Shown here piece after piece: positions 25,114 to 34,440 of a DNA stretch of 64,000 bases. The stretch comes from Arthrobacter sp. PAMC25564 (lineage in GTDB: Bacteria; Actinomycetota; Actinomycetes; Actinomycetales; Micrococcaceae). Made by a program: the position numbers and the translations under genes. The notes beneath the pieces are model-generated. The model saw only the letters and a list, made by a program, of their open reading frames with translations. It was not told the origin of the DNA and searched no databases. Location of the stretch: assembly GCF_004798705.1 (NCBI RefSeq), contig NZ_CP039290.1:2356001-2420000 (forward strand), read 5' to 3'. The first letter of the stretch is position 1; every line of letters begins with the position of its first letter.

Positions 25114-27916
25114 ATGCCGACGATTTGGGGTCCTTCAGTCTGGGGGAAGCGCTTTACGCGCTCGGGCGACTGGCAGCTGAGTCTGGATGACAGCGGGCTG
25201 ACCGTCAGCGTGGCGGGTTCGTTATTGCGGGCTCGTATCGACGGGTTGGGGTCGCGGACGGTCAGGATGGCCCGTTCTGGTCCATCGTCGACTTGCAGCT
25301 GGACGGCCGCCGGGTGGTGTTGCAGGGCATCCCGAACAGGTCCGCCAGAGGACTTGCGCTGGCTTTCGAAACGACCCTGGCCCGGCACGTTGAGACAGTG
25401 AGGGTCGACCGTGCCCGGTCCTCATTCGACCAGGCAGCAGCAGATGTGGAGGCGTGGGCTGCCGCATTTTTCGACGCGGCACGAACCCATCTTGCGGCCA
25501 AGGGCTGGCTGACCCGAGAGTTCAGACTGCGTTGGGAGACCAGGAAACCAGCGGGAGACTTCGACAAGCTGCTGAACGAAGCAAGTATTGCAGAGCATAT
25601 CGAGGCACAGAACGGCGCAGTGCTGGAAGCGATCGATCTCTGGAAGGCCGGTCTCGGCGGGTACATTGCAGCCTGGAACGAAGGCCATCTCGAAAAGGAA
25701 TTAGAAGCGTGCAGGGATTTCTTCAACCGGGTCGAACGCTCGCCTTTGACGGATGAGCAGGCCCGCGCCGTGGTCTGCTTCGACAACAGGGTTCAGGTGG
25801 TCGCCTCCGCCGGCTCAGGGAAGACGTCAACCATGGTGGCCAAGGCTGCGTACGCCTTGCACCGGAACCTCGTGCCGGCCGAAAAGATTCTGCTTCTTGC
25901 CTTCAACACGGACGCGGCAAGAGAACTGCAGCAGCGAATCCATGACCGTCTGCATCCTCTGGGGCTCGACGGCGGCAATGTCGCCGCACAAACCTTTCAC
26001 GCATTCGGGCTGGATGTCATCGGCAGAGCTACCGGCCGGAAGCCGGCACTCGCGCCGTGGCTGGACAGCGGGCAGGACAGTGAGCAACTGATGCGCATCG
26101 TCGACGAGCTGAAGGCCGCGGACCCCATCTTCCGCACTCGTTGGGACCTATTTCGCATCGTACTGGGCCGCGATCTTCCTGCGTTCGGCCAGGAAGAAGA
26201 CGACCCGGAAGACTGGGACCAGGGCAGCAAGTCGATAGGATTCCAGACACTGCAGGGTGAAGTGGTCAAGAGCCAGGGTGAGCGGATGATCGCCGACTGG
26301 CTCTTCTACAACGGCGTCCGGTACAGCTATGAAACACGGTACGAGCACGACACCACCGATGCCACCCACCGCCAGTATTCCCCGGATTTCCACTACCCCG
26401 GCATCAATGTCTACCATGAGCATTTTGCGTTGGACAAAGATGGTCTGCCGCCGTCGGAGTTCCACGGTTATCTGGACGGTGTGATCTGGAAACGAGCCAC
26501 CCATCAGCGCTACGGCACCACGCTGCTGGAGACGACCATGGCCGGTTTGTGGGATGGCACGGCGTTCGTCTACCTGGCCAGGAACTGACAGCCCGGGGCA
26601 TCGTCCTTGACCCCAACCCCGACCGGCCGGTGCACGGGCGTCAGCCGATTGAAAATGGTCAGCTAGTGCGAACCTTCCGCACGTTTCTGGTCCACGCGAA
26701 AAGCAATCAACTCGACGACGATCAACTGCGGAGACGGCTCAACGCCCAGCCAGGCACCAAATTCCGTTTTCGGCACGGAATGTTCCTCAGCCTGTTCGCG
26801 GTCATCCGCAAGAAGTGGGATGAGAAACTCGCTGCCGAGAACTTCATCGACTTTGAAGACATGCTCAACATCGCTGCGGACCATCTGGAATCAGGCAGAT
26901 GGGACAGCGGCTACGAACTCGTGATGGTCGATGAGATGCAGGATGCCAGCCATGCGCGGGCACGGCTGGCACGTGCACTGGTGAATCGTCCCGGAAGGCG
27001 CCTCTTCGCCGTGGGCGACGATTGGCAAAGCATCAACAGATTCGCAGGAGCAGACCTGTCAGTGATGACAGACTTCGACCGGTGGTTCGGCGACGGCGAA
27101 ATCCTGCGCCTGGAAAGAACCTTCCGGTCTCCGCAGAGCATCTGCGACATCTCAAGCGCGTTCATCCAAAAGAACCCCGCACAGCTGGCAAAACAAGTCA
27201 TTTCCTCAACGCCGGAATTCACACCGACGATGAAGGCCATATCCGTTGGCCACGCGGTTCAGTTCGCCAGCGTTCTCCAGGACCATCTGGATGAGCTGAA
27301 CCGGGGGGTGCAAAGCGGAGCAATCCCCGCAGGCGCCGGGGGACAGGTACAGGTTCGAATCCTCGGTCGCTACCGGAACCTCCTGAACCGGGTCTCTGAC
27401 GGACTTAGACAAGCGAGGGGAAACAGGAACAACTGGGAGCGCCTCAATGTAGGATTCCAGACCATTCACGGCTCCAAGGGGCTGGAAGCCGACTTCATCG
27501 TGATTCTTGGGATGAACACCGGTGCCTACGGATTCCCGAGCACGATTAATGATGATCCTGTGCTCCGACTCGCCATGCCGGAGGGGGATGCGTTCCCTTT
27601 GGCGGAAGAAAGACGGCTCTTTTATGTGGCCATGACTCGAGCCAAACGGTCTGTCCTCCTGCTCACCATACGAAACAAGGAATCACCTTTCCTGATGGAG
27701 CTCGTCAAGGACCACAATCTCACCGTGCACGGTGCGGAGGGGAAAGCCCTGCGCACCACCATCTGCCCGGAATGCAACGAAGGGTGCATGGTTCAGCGGA
27801 CCTCACGCTACGGATACTTCTTCGGGTGCAGTCGTTTTCCAAAATGCCGGCACACGATGAAGTTATCCCGAGTCGAAAACTCCCCCGATGGTGATAACGA
27901 CCTCCCAGGCCGATAG
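25114..27916 (+). pseudogene. Helicase IV-like UvrD-family helicase with nuclease insert, two frameshifts
   Basis: Reading through three frames restores one protein of about 930 residues. It has an N-terminal helicase IV-type domain (IWGPSVWGKRFTRSGDW), then a frame change near 25255. Next come Walker A (VVASAGSGKTSTMVAKAA), an inserted PD-(D/E)XK-like nuclease (YSPDFHYPGINVYHEHF), and a second frame change near 26575 where one frame ends in LARN and the next continues LTARGIVLDPNPDRP. Walker B (LVMVDEMQDASH), later UvrD motifs (QTIHGSKGLEADFIV, FYVAMTRAKR) and a C4 zinc finger (CPECNEGC...FGCSRFPKC) follow. The longest open pieces are 25293-26588 and 26549-27916. It could be a decayed repair or defence gene. 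Confidence 0.75.
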
Positions 27917-28081
27917 CCCTGTCCGATTGACCACGGCTCACGGGAGAAGAAGCTCCCAGGCTGAACCGCAACGGGTTGATGCCGCTTCGTCTTTCAGAGC
28001 ACGTTTGCGGAGGGGAAGCCGCGAACTCGCCGGGTGGACGTGGACGAGCAGTCTATGGTCCGCCCGGCTTCTGCGACGACC

Positions 28082-29182
28082 CTAGGAGGCTACAAGTCGC
28101 CGCCGGAGCGACATGATGCCCAATACGAGGCCGCCTGCGGCTGTCAGTACCAGCACGGCCACGTCCCGGCCCAGGTTGTCGGTCGACTGGTAGAAGATCG
28201 CTGCCTCCAGCGCATCCACCCCGTAGAAGGTCGGGGTGAAGTGCGCTATGGTCTGGATCCACCCGGGCAGGAACGCCGCGACGCTGATTCCGCCGCTGAG
28301 GAAGAACAGGTAGATCGACAGGTTGATACCGGCCGCCGACACCGGTGCGAATCGGCGCAAGGTGCCCCCAAGGGCGGCCCCGACCCCGGCCGCCGCGAGT
28401 GCGATCAGCCCGATCACCGCCAGCGCCGGCAGCCAGTACCACCCCGCTGGCCGCAGGATGCCGGAGACCGCCGACAGGATCAGTACCAGCGCTGCCACCA
28501 GCATGGTTGTCACCCAGCACCCCAGGATTTTCCCGGCGATCAGTGCCCCGCGGCCGATCGGCGCAAGCAGCAGGGCCTTGATCGTCAGGTCCTCGAACTC
28601 CCGGGCGGTGGCCAGCCCGCCGTTGACGACGCCCATGAGCGTGAGGAGCAGCACGAGGATGGGAACCAGCTCGAACTGCACGAGGTCGACGTCGTGCGGC
28701 CGCAGATCCGACTCGGCGACGCCGACCATGATGGGGTTGTCCGGCTCGCCCGCGTAAAAGCGCGTGATCGCCGTCGGCAGCGATCGGCGCAGGTCGTTGG
28801 TGAAGTCCAGGTTCAGATTGTTGATCCGGATCCGTACCGGGTCCGGCCGGTGCATCCGGTAATCGTCGTCGAAGGACGCGGGGATGGTGATGACTGCCGC
28901 CACCTGCAGGGTGTCCAGCAGTTGCGCCGCTTCACCCGGGGTTGCGGGCTGGACGCGGAACGCGTCCGACTCATTAAGAATGGACACGAGGCGCTGAGCC
29001 TGCGGGCCGTTGTCCTCGGCCACGACTGCCACCGGATTGCGGCCGGTTGCCCCGGCCACGATGAAGATGATCAGCAAGAAGGCGACCGGCGGCAGCAGGC
29101 TGACCGCGATCGCCGACGGTGTGCGCACCCACGTCAGAATGTCTTTGCCCGCGATTGCAAGCACCGCCCGCAGGGCTCCCAT
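28082..29182 (-). CDS. ABC-2 type transporter permease (second permease of operon)
   Basis: This 366-residue protein starts at ATG 29182, 13 bases after the stop of the previous permease. It has an N-terminal helix (AIAVSLLPPVAFLLIIFIVAG), a large extracellular domain (about 45-190) with NNLNLDFTNDLRR, and five C-terminal helices, with FELVPILVLLLTLMGVVNGG and the YLFFLSGGISVAAFLPG pore segment. This is the ABC-2/YhgE-type layout. It forms a heterodimer with the neighbouring permease, powered by the ATPase at 30302. The exported substrate is unknown. Confidence 0.85.
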   Translation of the reverse strand: MGALRAVLAIAGKDILTWVRTPSAIAVSLLPPVAFLLIIFIVAGATGRNPVAVVAEDNGPQAQRLVSILNESDAFRVQPATPGEAAQLLDTLQVAAVITIPASFDDDYRMHRPDPVRIRINNLNLDFTNDLRRSLPTAITRFYAGEPDNPIMVGVAESDLRPHDVDLVQFELVPILVLLLTLMGVVNGGLATAREFEDLTIKALLLAPIGRGALIAGKILGCWVTTMLVAALVLILSAVSGILRPAGWYWLPALAVIGLIALAAAGVGAALGGTLRRFAPVSAAGINLSIYLFFLSGGISVAAFLPGWIQTIAHFTPTFYGVDALEAAIFYQSTDNLGRDVAVLVLTAAGGLVLGIMSLRRRLVAS

Positions 29183-29195
29183 CAGTGCGATCCCA

Positions 29196-30305
29196 TCAGT
29201 GCGCGACCCCCCGGCGGCCGAAAACAAATGCCGTGAGCGCGACCGTCACCACCGTGAACCCGGCCAGTACGATGGTGTCGACGGTCAGGTCCTGGGTGGC
29301 TGTCTGGTAACCGTGGAAGGCGTGCTGGAAGGCGGCGATCGCATAGGTGAGTGGGGACGCGGCCGCGATCGCGCCGGGAACTGCACCGAGCCAGTTCGCC
29401 GGTCCGAACGGACCGCTCAGGAAGAACAGCGGCAGGACGCTGGCGATGGCGAGCGGGATCGCCTGCTGCCGCCGGCGGACCAGCGTCCCGGCCAGAACGC
29501 CGAGGGCGAGAAAGGCTGCGATCATCAGCAGGCCGAAACCGAGTACCTCCAGGGGATGCAGCGGGTGCACCCCGATCAGCAGGATCACGACGCCCAGCAC
29601 CAGCAGTGCCGAGGTTGCCGTGAGCGCGGCTGAGCCGAGCATTTTTCCCAGCCCGATCGCCAGCCGGCTCACCGGCGCCAGTGCCAGTTCCTTGACGGTT
29701 CCCAGCTCGTAGTCCCGCGCGGTGTTGACGCTGCCCTGCAGGAGCGAGGCGAGCATCATGCCGGCCACCACGATGCTGACGGCCAGGTAGGGAATGTAGC
29801 CGGTGTCGTGCTCCTGGACGTCGGACTCGAGCGCCCGCACGACGACCTGTTCAGGGAACGCATCGGCGTAGAAGGATGTTATCGAGAGCGGCACCGCCCT
29901 CCGGATGTCGTTGGTGAAATCGACGTTGAGGTTGTTGACCTCGACCGGAATATCAACCCGCGTCCCGGCGCTGAGCGCGGCATCGAAGTCCTGCGGTACC
30001 GTCACGACGGCGACGACGGTCCCCGCACGGATCTCGCGCTCCGCGTCGGCCGGGGAAGCCGTATGGATGATAAACGATTGCGAGTTGTTCATGGCCTGGA
30101 CGAACTGTTCGGCCAACGGTCCTTGGGTCTTCATCACCACGGCGATCGGCGCCTGGCCGCCGCTGATCGCGAAGAGAAGGAAGAGCAGCAGGAAATTGAT
30201 CGGGATGACGACGCCGGCTATCACGAACAGCGGTTCGCGGAGGGTGAGGCGGATGTCTGCCGCCGCCACGGCCCGGACCACCCGCAGGTTGTGTCGGAGG
30301 CTCAT
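29196..30305 (-). CDS. ABC-2 type transporter permease (first permease of operon)
   Basis: This 369-residue protein has the same layout as its downstream partner and shares the NNLNVDFTNDIRRAVP segment in the extracellular domain, so the two are paralogues. Helices include LFVIAGVVIPINFLLLFLLF near the N-terminus and five near the C-terminus. The start overlaps the ATPase stop by four bases. With the ATPase and second permease it forms a complete heteromeric exporter of the drug or lantibiotic type. Confidence 0.86.
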   Translation of the reverse strand: MSLRHNLRVVRAVAAADIRLTLREPLFVIAGVVIPINFLLLFLLFAISGGQAPIAVVMKTQGPLAEQFVQAMNNSQSFIIHTASPADAEREIRAGTVVAVVTVPQDFDAALSAGTRVDIPVEVNNLNVDFTNDIRRAVPLSITSFYADAFPEQVVVRALESDVQEHDTGYIPYLAVSIVVAGMMLASLLQGSVNTARDYELGTVKELALAPVSRLAIGLGKMLGSAALTATSALLVLGVVILLIGVHPLHPLEVLGFGLLMIAAFLALGVLAGTLVRRRQQAIPLAIASVLPLFFLSGPFGPANWLGAVPGAIAAASPLTYAIAAFQHAFHGYQTATQDLTVDTIVLAGFTVVTVALTAFVFGRRGVAH

Positions 30306-31240
30306 TCCCGGAGCTCCTTGCCCGTCAGGCTCAGGAAGACCTCGTCCAGGCTCGGCTCGCGGCTCTGGATCTCCTCGAGGCTTGTGGACTCGACCACCGC
30401 CGTCACGACCTTGCCGGTGACGTCGGCGCCGCCCTCCACCGTGACCTTCAGCGATCCGTTGGACGCAATAGCGGAGACCACGCCGGGCAGCGCACGGACC
30501 TTCCGAACGATATCCCCGGTTGGCGCCGGCCGGGTGCGCATCTCAAGTACGGTGTCACCGAAACTGCGGCGTAAGTTCGACGGCGAGTCCAGCGCCACCA
30601 GCCGCCCGCGATCGATGATGGCCAGCCGGTCGCAGAGGACGTTTGCCTCCTCCAGGTAGTTCGTGGTGATGAGTACGGTGGTACCGCGCTCCTTAAGCTC
30701 GAGGATCCGGTCCCAGAGCGCGCGCCGGCTCTGCACGTCGACCCCCAGGGCGGGCTCATCGAAGTAGAGCAGCTCAGGGTCGTGGAGCAGCGCCCGGACC
30801 AGGGCCAGGCGTCGTTTCATGCCACCGGAGAAGGTGGAGACGCGGCTCTTCCGTCGCTCCTCCAGCTGCGCCAGCTCGAGCAGCGAGGTGATCCGCTTCT
30901 CGAGGCCCCGCCGCGGCACGTCGAAGAGGTCGGCGTGAAACCGGAGGTTGGCTTCCGCCGTGAGCTCCTCGTATAGGGCGTTCTCCTGCGGCACTGTCCC
31001 CAGCGAGCGTCGGATCCGCCGCGGATCCGCAAGCATGTCTATGCCCAGGACCCTGACCCCGCCGGAGGTCGGGCGGCTCAGGCCGCTGATCATGTTGATG
31101 ATGGTCGTCTTGCCCGACCCGTTGGGCCCGAGCAGGCCGAAGATCTCCCCGCGCCCAACCCGCAGGCTGAGGTCGTCGATGGCGGTGACGGAGCCGAATC
31201 GCTTTGTGACGCCTACGAGCTCGATGGCCGTTTCGGTCAT
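30302..31240 (-). CDS. ABC exporter ATP-binding protein (DrrA-like)
   Basis: This 312-residue protein has Walker A GPNGSGKTT, the Q-loop VPQENALYEELT, signature FSGGMKRRLALVRALL, Walker B ELLYFDEPALGVD and the switch region TTNYLEEANVLCDRLAII (His is replaced by Asn in the usual TTHY). A C-terminal accessory domain of about 90 residues follows, as in DrrA-like exporters. It is the first gene of a three-gene operon with four-base overlap to the first permease. The Asn at the switch position may affect hydrolysis. Confidence 0.9.
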   Translation of the reverse strand: MTETAIELVGVTKRFGSVTAIDDLSLRVGRGEIFGLLGPNGSGKTTIINMISGLSRPTSGGVRVLGIDMLADPRRIRRSLGTVPQENALYEELTAEANLRFHADLFDVPRRGLEKRITSLLELAQLEERRKSRVSTFSGGMKRRLALVRALLHDPELLYFDEPALGVDVQSRRALWDRILELKERGTTVLITTNYLEEANVLCDRLAIIDRGRLVALDSPSNLRRSFGDTVLEMRTRPAPTGDIVRKVRALPGVVSAIASNGSLKVTVEGGADVTGKVVTAVVESTSLEEIQSREPSLDEVFLSLTGKELRE

Positions 31241-31423
31241 GCCCTTTCCTCCGGCTCGAGGAACTCAGTCAGGCTCCGGTCCGCAGCCTTCTTTGGCGCA
31301 GTCACGGTTCCATGGTGGGACGGTGCCGAACAAAATACAAGCGGTCGCGTTGACCTGTCAACGTTGCCCGCGTAGCCGGAGGAAGCCCGTGCGTTCTCGG
31401 GAGCGGCCGGCGCGTTTCTTTGA

Positions 31424-32299
31424 TCATCTGTTGACCGCAAGGACAGGGATCCGGACGGCCTTGCCGCTGACCACTATTCCACCGGCCGCGGGAATGTCCA
31501 CTGTGAGCAAGCCCGGCCGGCCGACGTGCCGTCCCTGGCGGATCAGGACTCTCGACGGGGGCTCGACCAGGCCCAGGATGCGCAGGTAGGCGCCGACCGC
31601 AGCCGCGGCGGCCCCTGTTGCAGGGTCCTCCGTGATGGCGCCTACCGGGAACAGATTCCGGGCTTCGAATTCGCCATCTGCAAGAGGGTGCAGGACGGTC
31701 ACCGTCGCGGCCCATCCCTGTACGTCCATGAGGCGGCGCACCGCCTCCGGATCGAAGCCAAAGGAATCGAAAAGGGTGCGGTCGGCGAGGACCAGCACCG
31801 GATGCCAGTTGCCCGAATACGCGATCCGCGGCGGATAGGCCGGATCGAGATCGCCCCGCCCTACGCCGAGCAATCCGAGGAGTTCAGCCAGGACGGCGTC
31901 GTCGAAGGCTGCCAGCTGTGGGTCAACGGCGGTGAACGCGGCGGTGATGTCGGCGCCGACGCCTGATGTTTCGATGACGACGGGGCCGACAGGGGTGTCG
32001 AAGGTGAAGGATCCTGCCCCGTCGCGTTCGCTCAGCGCAACGGCCAGCGCAATCGTCGCATGGCCGCAGAACGGCACCTCGGCGATCGGGGAGAAGTACC
32101 GAACCCGGCTCCGGCGCGGGTCCCCATCGACGGCCTGCTCCGTCACAAATGCCGTTTCGGCGTACCCGACGGCGGCCGCCACCGCCAGCATCCCGGCATC
32201 ATCCAGATGGCCGGCATCCAGGACCAGCCCGGCAGGATTCCCGCCATTTGGCGTCGTGGAAAAGGCCGCATAACGGAGGACCTCAGGGGTGTTTTCCAT
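31424..32299 (-). CDS. PhzF-family isomerase/epimerase-like protein
   Basis: This 291-residue protein has the two-fold hotdog-like PhzF architecture. Diagnostic parts are NPAGLVLDAG, GYAETAFVTE with the catalytic Glu, FSPIAEVPFCGHATIALAVAL, and in the second half RNLFPVGAITEDPATGAAAAAVGAY with IRQGRHVGRPG near the end. Members isomerise or epimerise small acids; only some make phenazine, and no phenazine genes are nearby. The gene is alone, transcribed in the same direction as the ABC operon 183 bases upstream of it. Confidence 0.88.
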   Translation of the reverse strand: MENTPEVLRYAAFSTTPNGGNPAGLVLDAGHLDDAGMLAVAAAVGYAETAFVTEQAVDGDPRRSRVRYFSPIAEVPFCGHATIALAVALSERDGAGSFTFDTPVGPVVIETSGVGADITAAFTAVDPQLAAFDDAVLAELLGLLGVGRGDLDPAYPPRIAYSGNWHPVLVLADRTLFDSFGFDPEAVRRLMDVQGWAATVTVLHPLADGEFEARNLFPVGAITEDPATGAAAAAVGAYLRILGLVEPPSRVLIRQGRHVGRPGLLTVDIPAAGGIVVSGKAVRIPVLAVNR

Positions 32300-32375
32300 G
32301 CCCCGATCCTCCCACGTCCAGCCGCCGCATCAATCTGCTTGGATGACCGCGTTGAAAGGGCATGAAACTAATAGG

Positions 32376-33891
32376 TCAGACGCATGGGAGCAGGAAGCAT
32401 TCCGGGTAGGGGTCGTCGAGGGGCGCCGGCCAGCCCGGGTTGTCGGTGTCTGCGGCGGGGAATGGGTGTGCGGCCGTGAATGAGTGCCAGTCCGGGAAGG
32501 GGTCCTGGGGCAGTTCCCGTTCGGGATCGCCGCAGGTGTCCGGGCCTGCGTCGGTGGCTTGGATGTGGTGTGGCCAGTGGGGTGGTTCCCAGTCCTGGTG
32601 TTCGCTGGGGTAGTGCCGTCTGGATGGGGAGGTCCACCCGGGCGGGCTGTCCTTGCTGGCTCCGGTGGGTGTCCAGGCGGAGCCGTGTTTCAGGCGGTGG
32701 TGTCTGGGGCAGGGTTGGCCCAGGTTGGAGATGGCGGTGGTGCCTCCGTCGGCCCAGGCCAGGAGGTGGTCTGCCTCGTTGTCCAGTGAGTGGTTGTTGC
32801 AGCCGGGGAAGGGGCACCTGCCGTCGCGGAGGCGGAGCCATTGACGCTGCGCCTTCGTCAGGCGGTAGCTGGTCCGTCCGTTTTCCAGCGGGGCGCCATC
32901 GCGGGGGTCGGTCAGGACCCGGTAAAAGGAGCCGGCGCCGTCGGTGACCAGGCGGCGGGCCATGGACGGCGGGATCGGCCCGTACCCGTCCAGGGTGGCC
33001 GGTTCGGCGGTGGCGCCCAGCAGGGACAGGACCGGGACGGTGATCAGGACCTGCGCCCTCGGGGACGGGACACGTCCGGCGACGCACCCGGCCATGCCGC
33101 CGCCGGCCATTCCGCCCGCGGCGCAGGTGGTGTGGCTGGTGAGGAGCCAGCTGGCGGTGATGTCGGCGCGGAGCTGGGCCAGGGACCGGGCCTCGTCCGG
33201 GCCCTGGAGGGCGCGGGCGGCGGCGGTGCTCCGTTCCCAGATCCCTGCGGCGGTATCTGCCGGGAGGTAGGCCGAAAGCCAGGCCATGCCGTCCCGGTCC
33301 GGGAGGTACTCGACCCGCCGGTCCCCGGCGCTTTTGGTGTGGCGTTTTTCGATGCTGACCGGGTGGTGGCGTTCCCGCCAGGTGCGTGCCTTGGCCCGGA
33401 ACCGGGACGCCACGAGGTCCCCGGCCCGGCAGCCCCGGGCGGGGGTCAGCGGCAGCGCCGTCGTCAGGGCCCGGCATTCGGACAGGAGGGCCCCGGCGGC
33501 CCGTTCGCTGACGGTCAGGACACAGGCGACCTCAGCGACCAGGGCCATCTCTTCGGCGGTGCGTTCCCGCGCGGACGCCGCCGGTGACGCCAGGGCCCTG
33601 GCCGCCTGCACGTATTCCGCGGCCAGCCGCACCTTCAGCGCCGCGGTCCGGGCTTCCAGCCGGGCCACCTCGGCCAGCCCGTCCAGGCAACCATCCGCCA
33701 GGCGCCGCAGCGGATCGGCGCCGCAGCGGATCGGCGCCGGGCAGCGGAACGGCGCCGGGCAGATCAGCGTGGTCCGCGCCCGCTTCGGTGAAGGCAGCAA
33801 GCGCAGCAGCGGACGCGGCGACGGCCGCCAGGGCCTCCCTGCTGTCCGCACTCCATCTCCATGCCACGTTGCCATCCACACCCCCATCCAA
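32376..33891 (-). pseudogene. DUF222-HNH endonuclease-like gene, frameshifted by a 16 bp duplication
   Basis: The 3' part is a long frame with the DUF222 helical region (RRLADGCLDGLAEVARLEAR, ERTAEEMALVAEVACVLTVS) and an HNH motif (CPFPGCNNHSLDNEADHL, PRHHRLKHG). The matching N-terminus (GNVAWRWSADSREALAAVAA to LPGADPL) is read in another frame. The frames are separated by an extra copy of a 16-base unit at 33701-33732. A second defect seems to be a short deletion near the ALTTALPLTPARGCRAGD segment, where relatives have about 50 more residues. The long frame alone extends to 33998 with an unlikely N-terminus. Such genes are frequent multicopy elements in Arthrobacter-like genomes. Confidence 0.7.
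33701..33732. repeat. 16 bp tandem duplication in the HNH gene
   Basis: GGCGCCGCAGCGGATC occurs at 33701-33716 and again at 33717-33732, followed by two degenerate versions to 33765. Sixteen is not a multiple of three, so the extra copy shifts the frame; removing one copy joins the two coding parts. Confidence 0.92.
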
Positions 33892-34185
33892 TCAGCTGCC
33901 ACCGACAGTATTGATGAAATTGCGTGGATTGCAGCGTTACCCTCGCGCAGGCCGGCTCCCGGAGAGGGTTTGCCTTCTAAACACGGCATCGACGGCACGG
34001 ATATTGCTCAGCGGCACTGACTATTTCACATTGGAACACTTGTGCCCCGGATCACACCCCTATTTTGGGATAAGACGCAGTGGAGGCCATCACAGGGGGG
34101 TCCCGGCAATAAGAAAACAGAGCCCGGGCATGGCACCGGTCATTCTGGTCCGGAGCCGGTCTGCGACCAACTAAAGGACGACTCC

Positions 34186-34440
34186 ATGACCACCAACATC
34201 TCGGGAATGCCTGACGCCGCTCCCGCCGGTTCCGGGGTCCCGGACCCGCTGCACGCCCTCTACACCGACTGGCCGCAGACCATGGCGACGACGCCTGACC
34301 TGAGCATGCGCCTGTTCCGTTCCATGTTCGACGAGTGGCACCAGCCTACTGTCGAGCCCGAGGGCGTCACCTACCGCGAGGACACCGTCGGCGGAGTCCC
34401 CGGCATCGGGTGCCCGCCGGAGGGTGCGGACAAGACCAAG
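34186..34440 (+). pseudogene. 5' remnant of an alpha/beta hydrolase (esterase) gene
   Basis: ATG 34186 opens 85 residues that match the N-terminus of HSL-type esterases (TTPDLSMRLFRSMFDEWHQP, EGVTYREDTVGGVPGIGCPP). The sequence stops short of the HGGGF oxyanion motif and the catalytic Ser. At about 34441 it passes directly into the inside of a monooxygenase gene. ATG 34186 has AAAGGACG seven or so bases upstream, so the original promoter and RBS seem retained. The remnant would produce a chimeric peptide that ends at 34734. Confidence 0.65.

Noticed and set aside
27345..27380. GGTTCGAATCC, another tRNA T-arm-like sequence
   Set aside because: It lies in the coding frame of the helicase remnant (VQVRILGRY) and has no cloverleaf.
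25114..27916. Helicase as HelR, the RAE-linked RNA polymerase rescue factor
   Set aside because: It has the helicase IV layout with a nuclease insert and C4 zinc finger, and no RAE lies upstream.
28034..29236. Plus-strand open frame of about 400 codons
   Set aside because: Antisense to the ABC-2 permease; composition is not protein-like.
32368..33477. Minus-strand Pro/Arg-rich frame overlapping the HNH gene
   Set aside because: Out-of-frame shadow of the DUF222-HNH gene.
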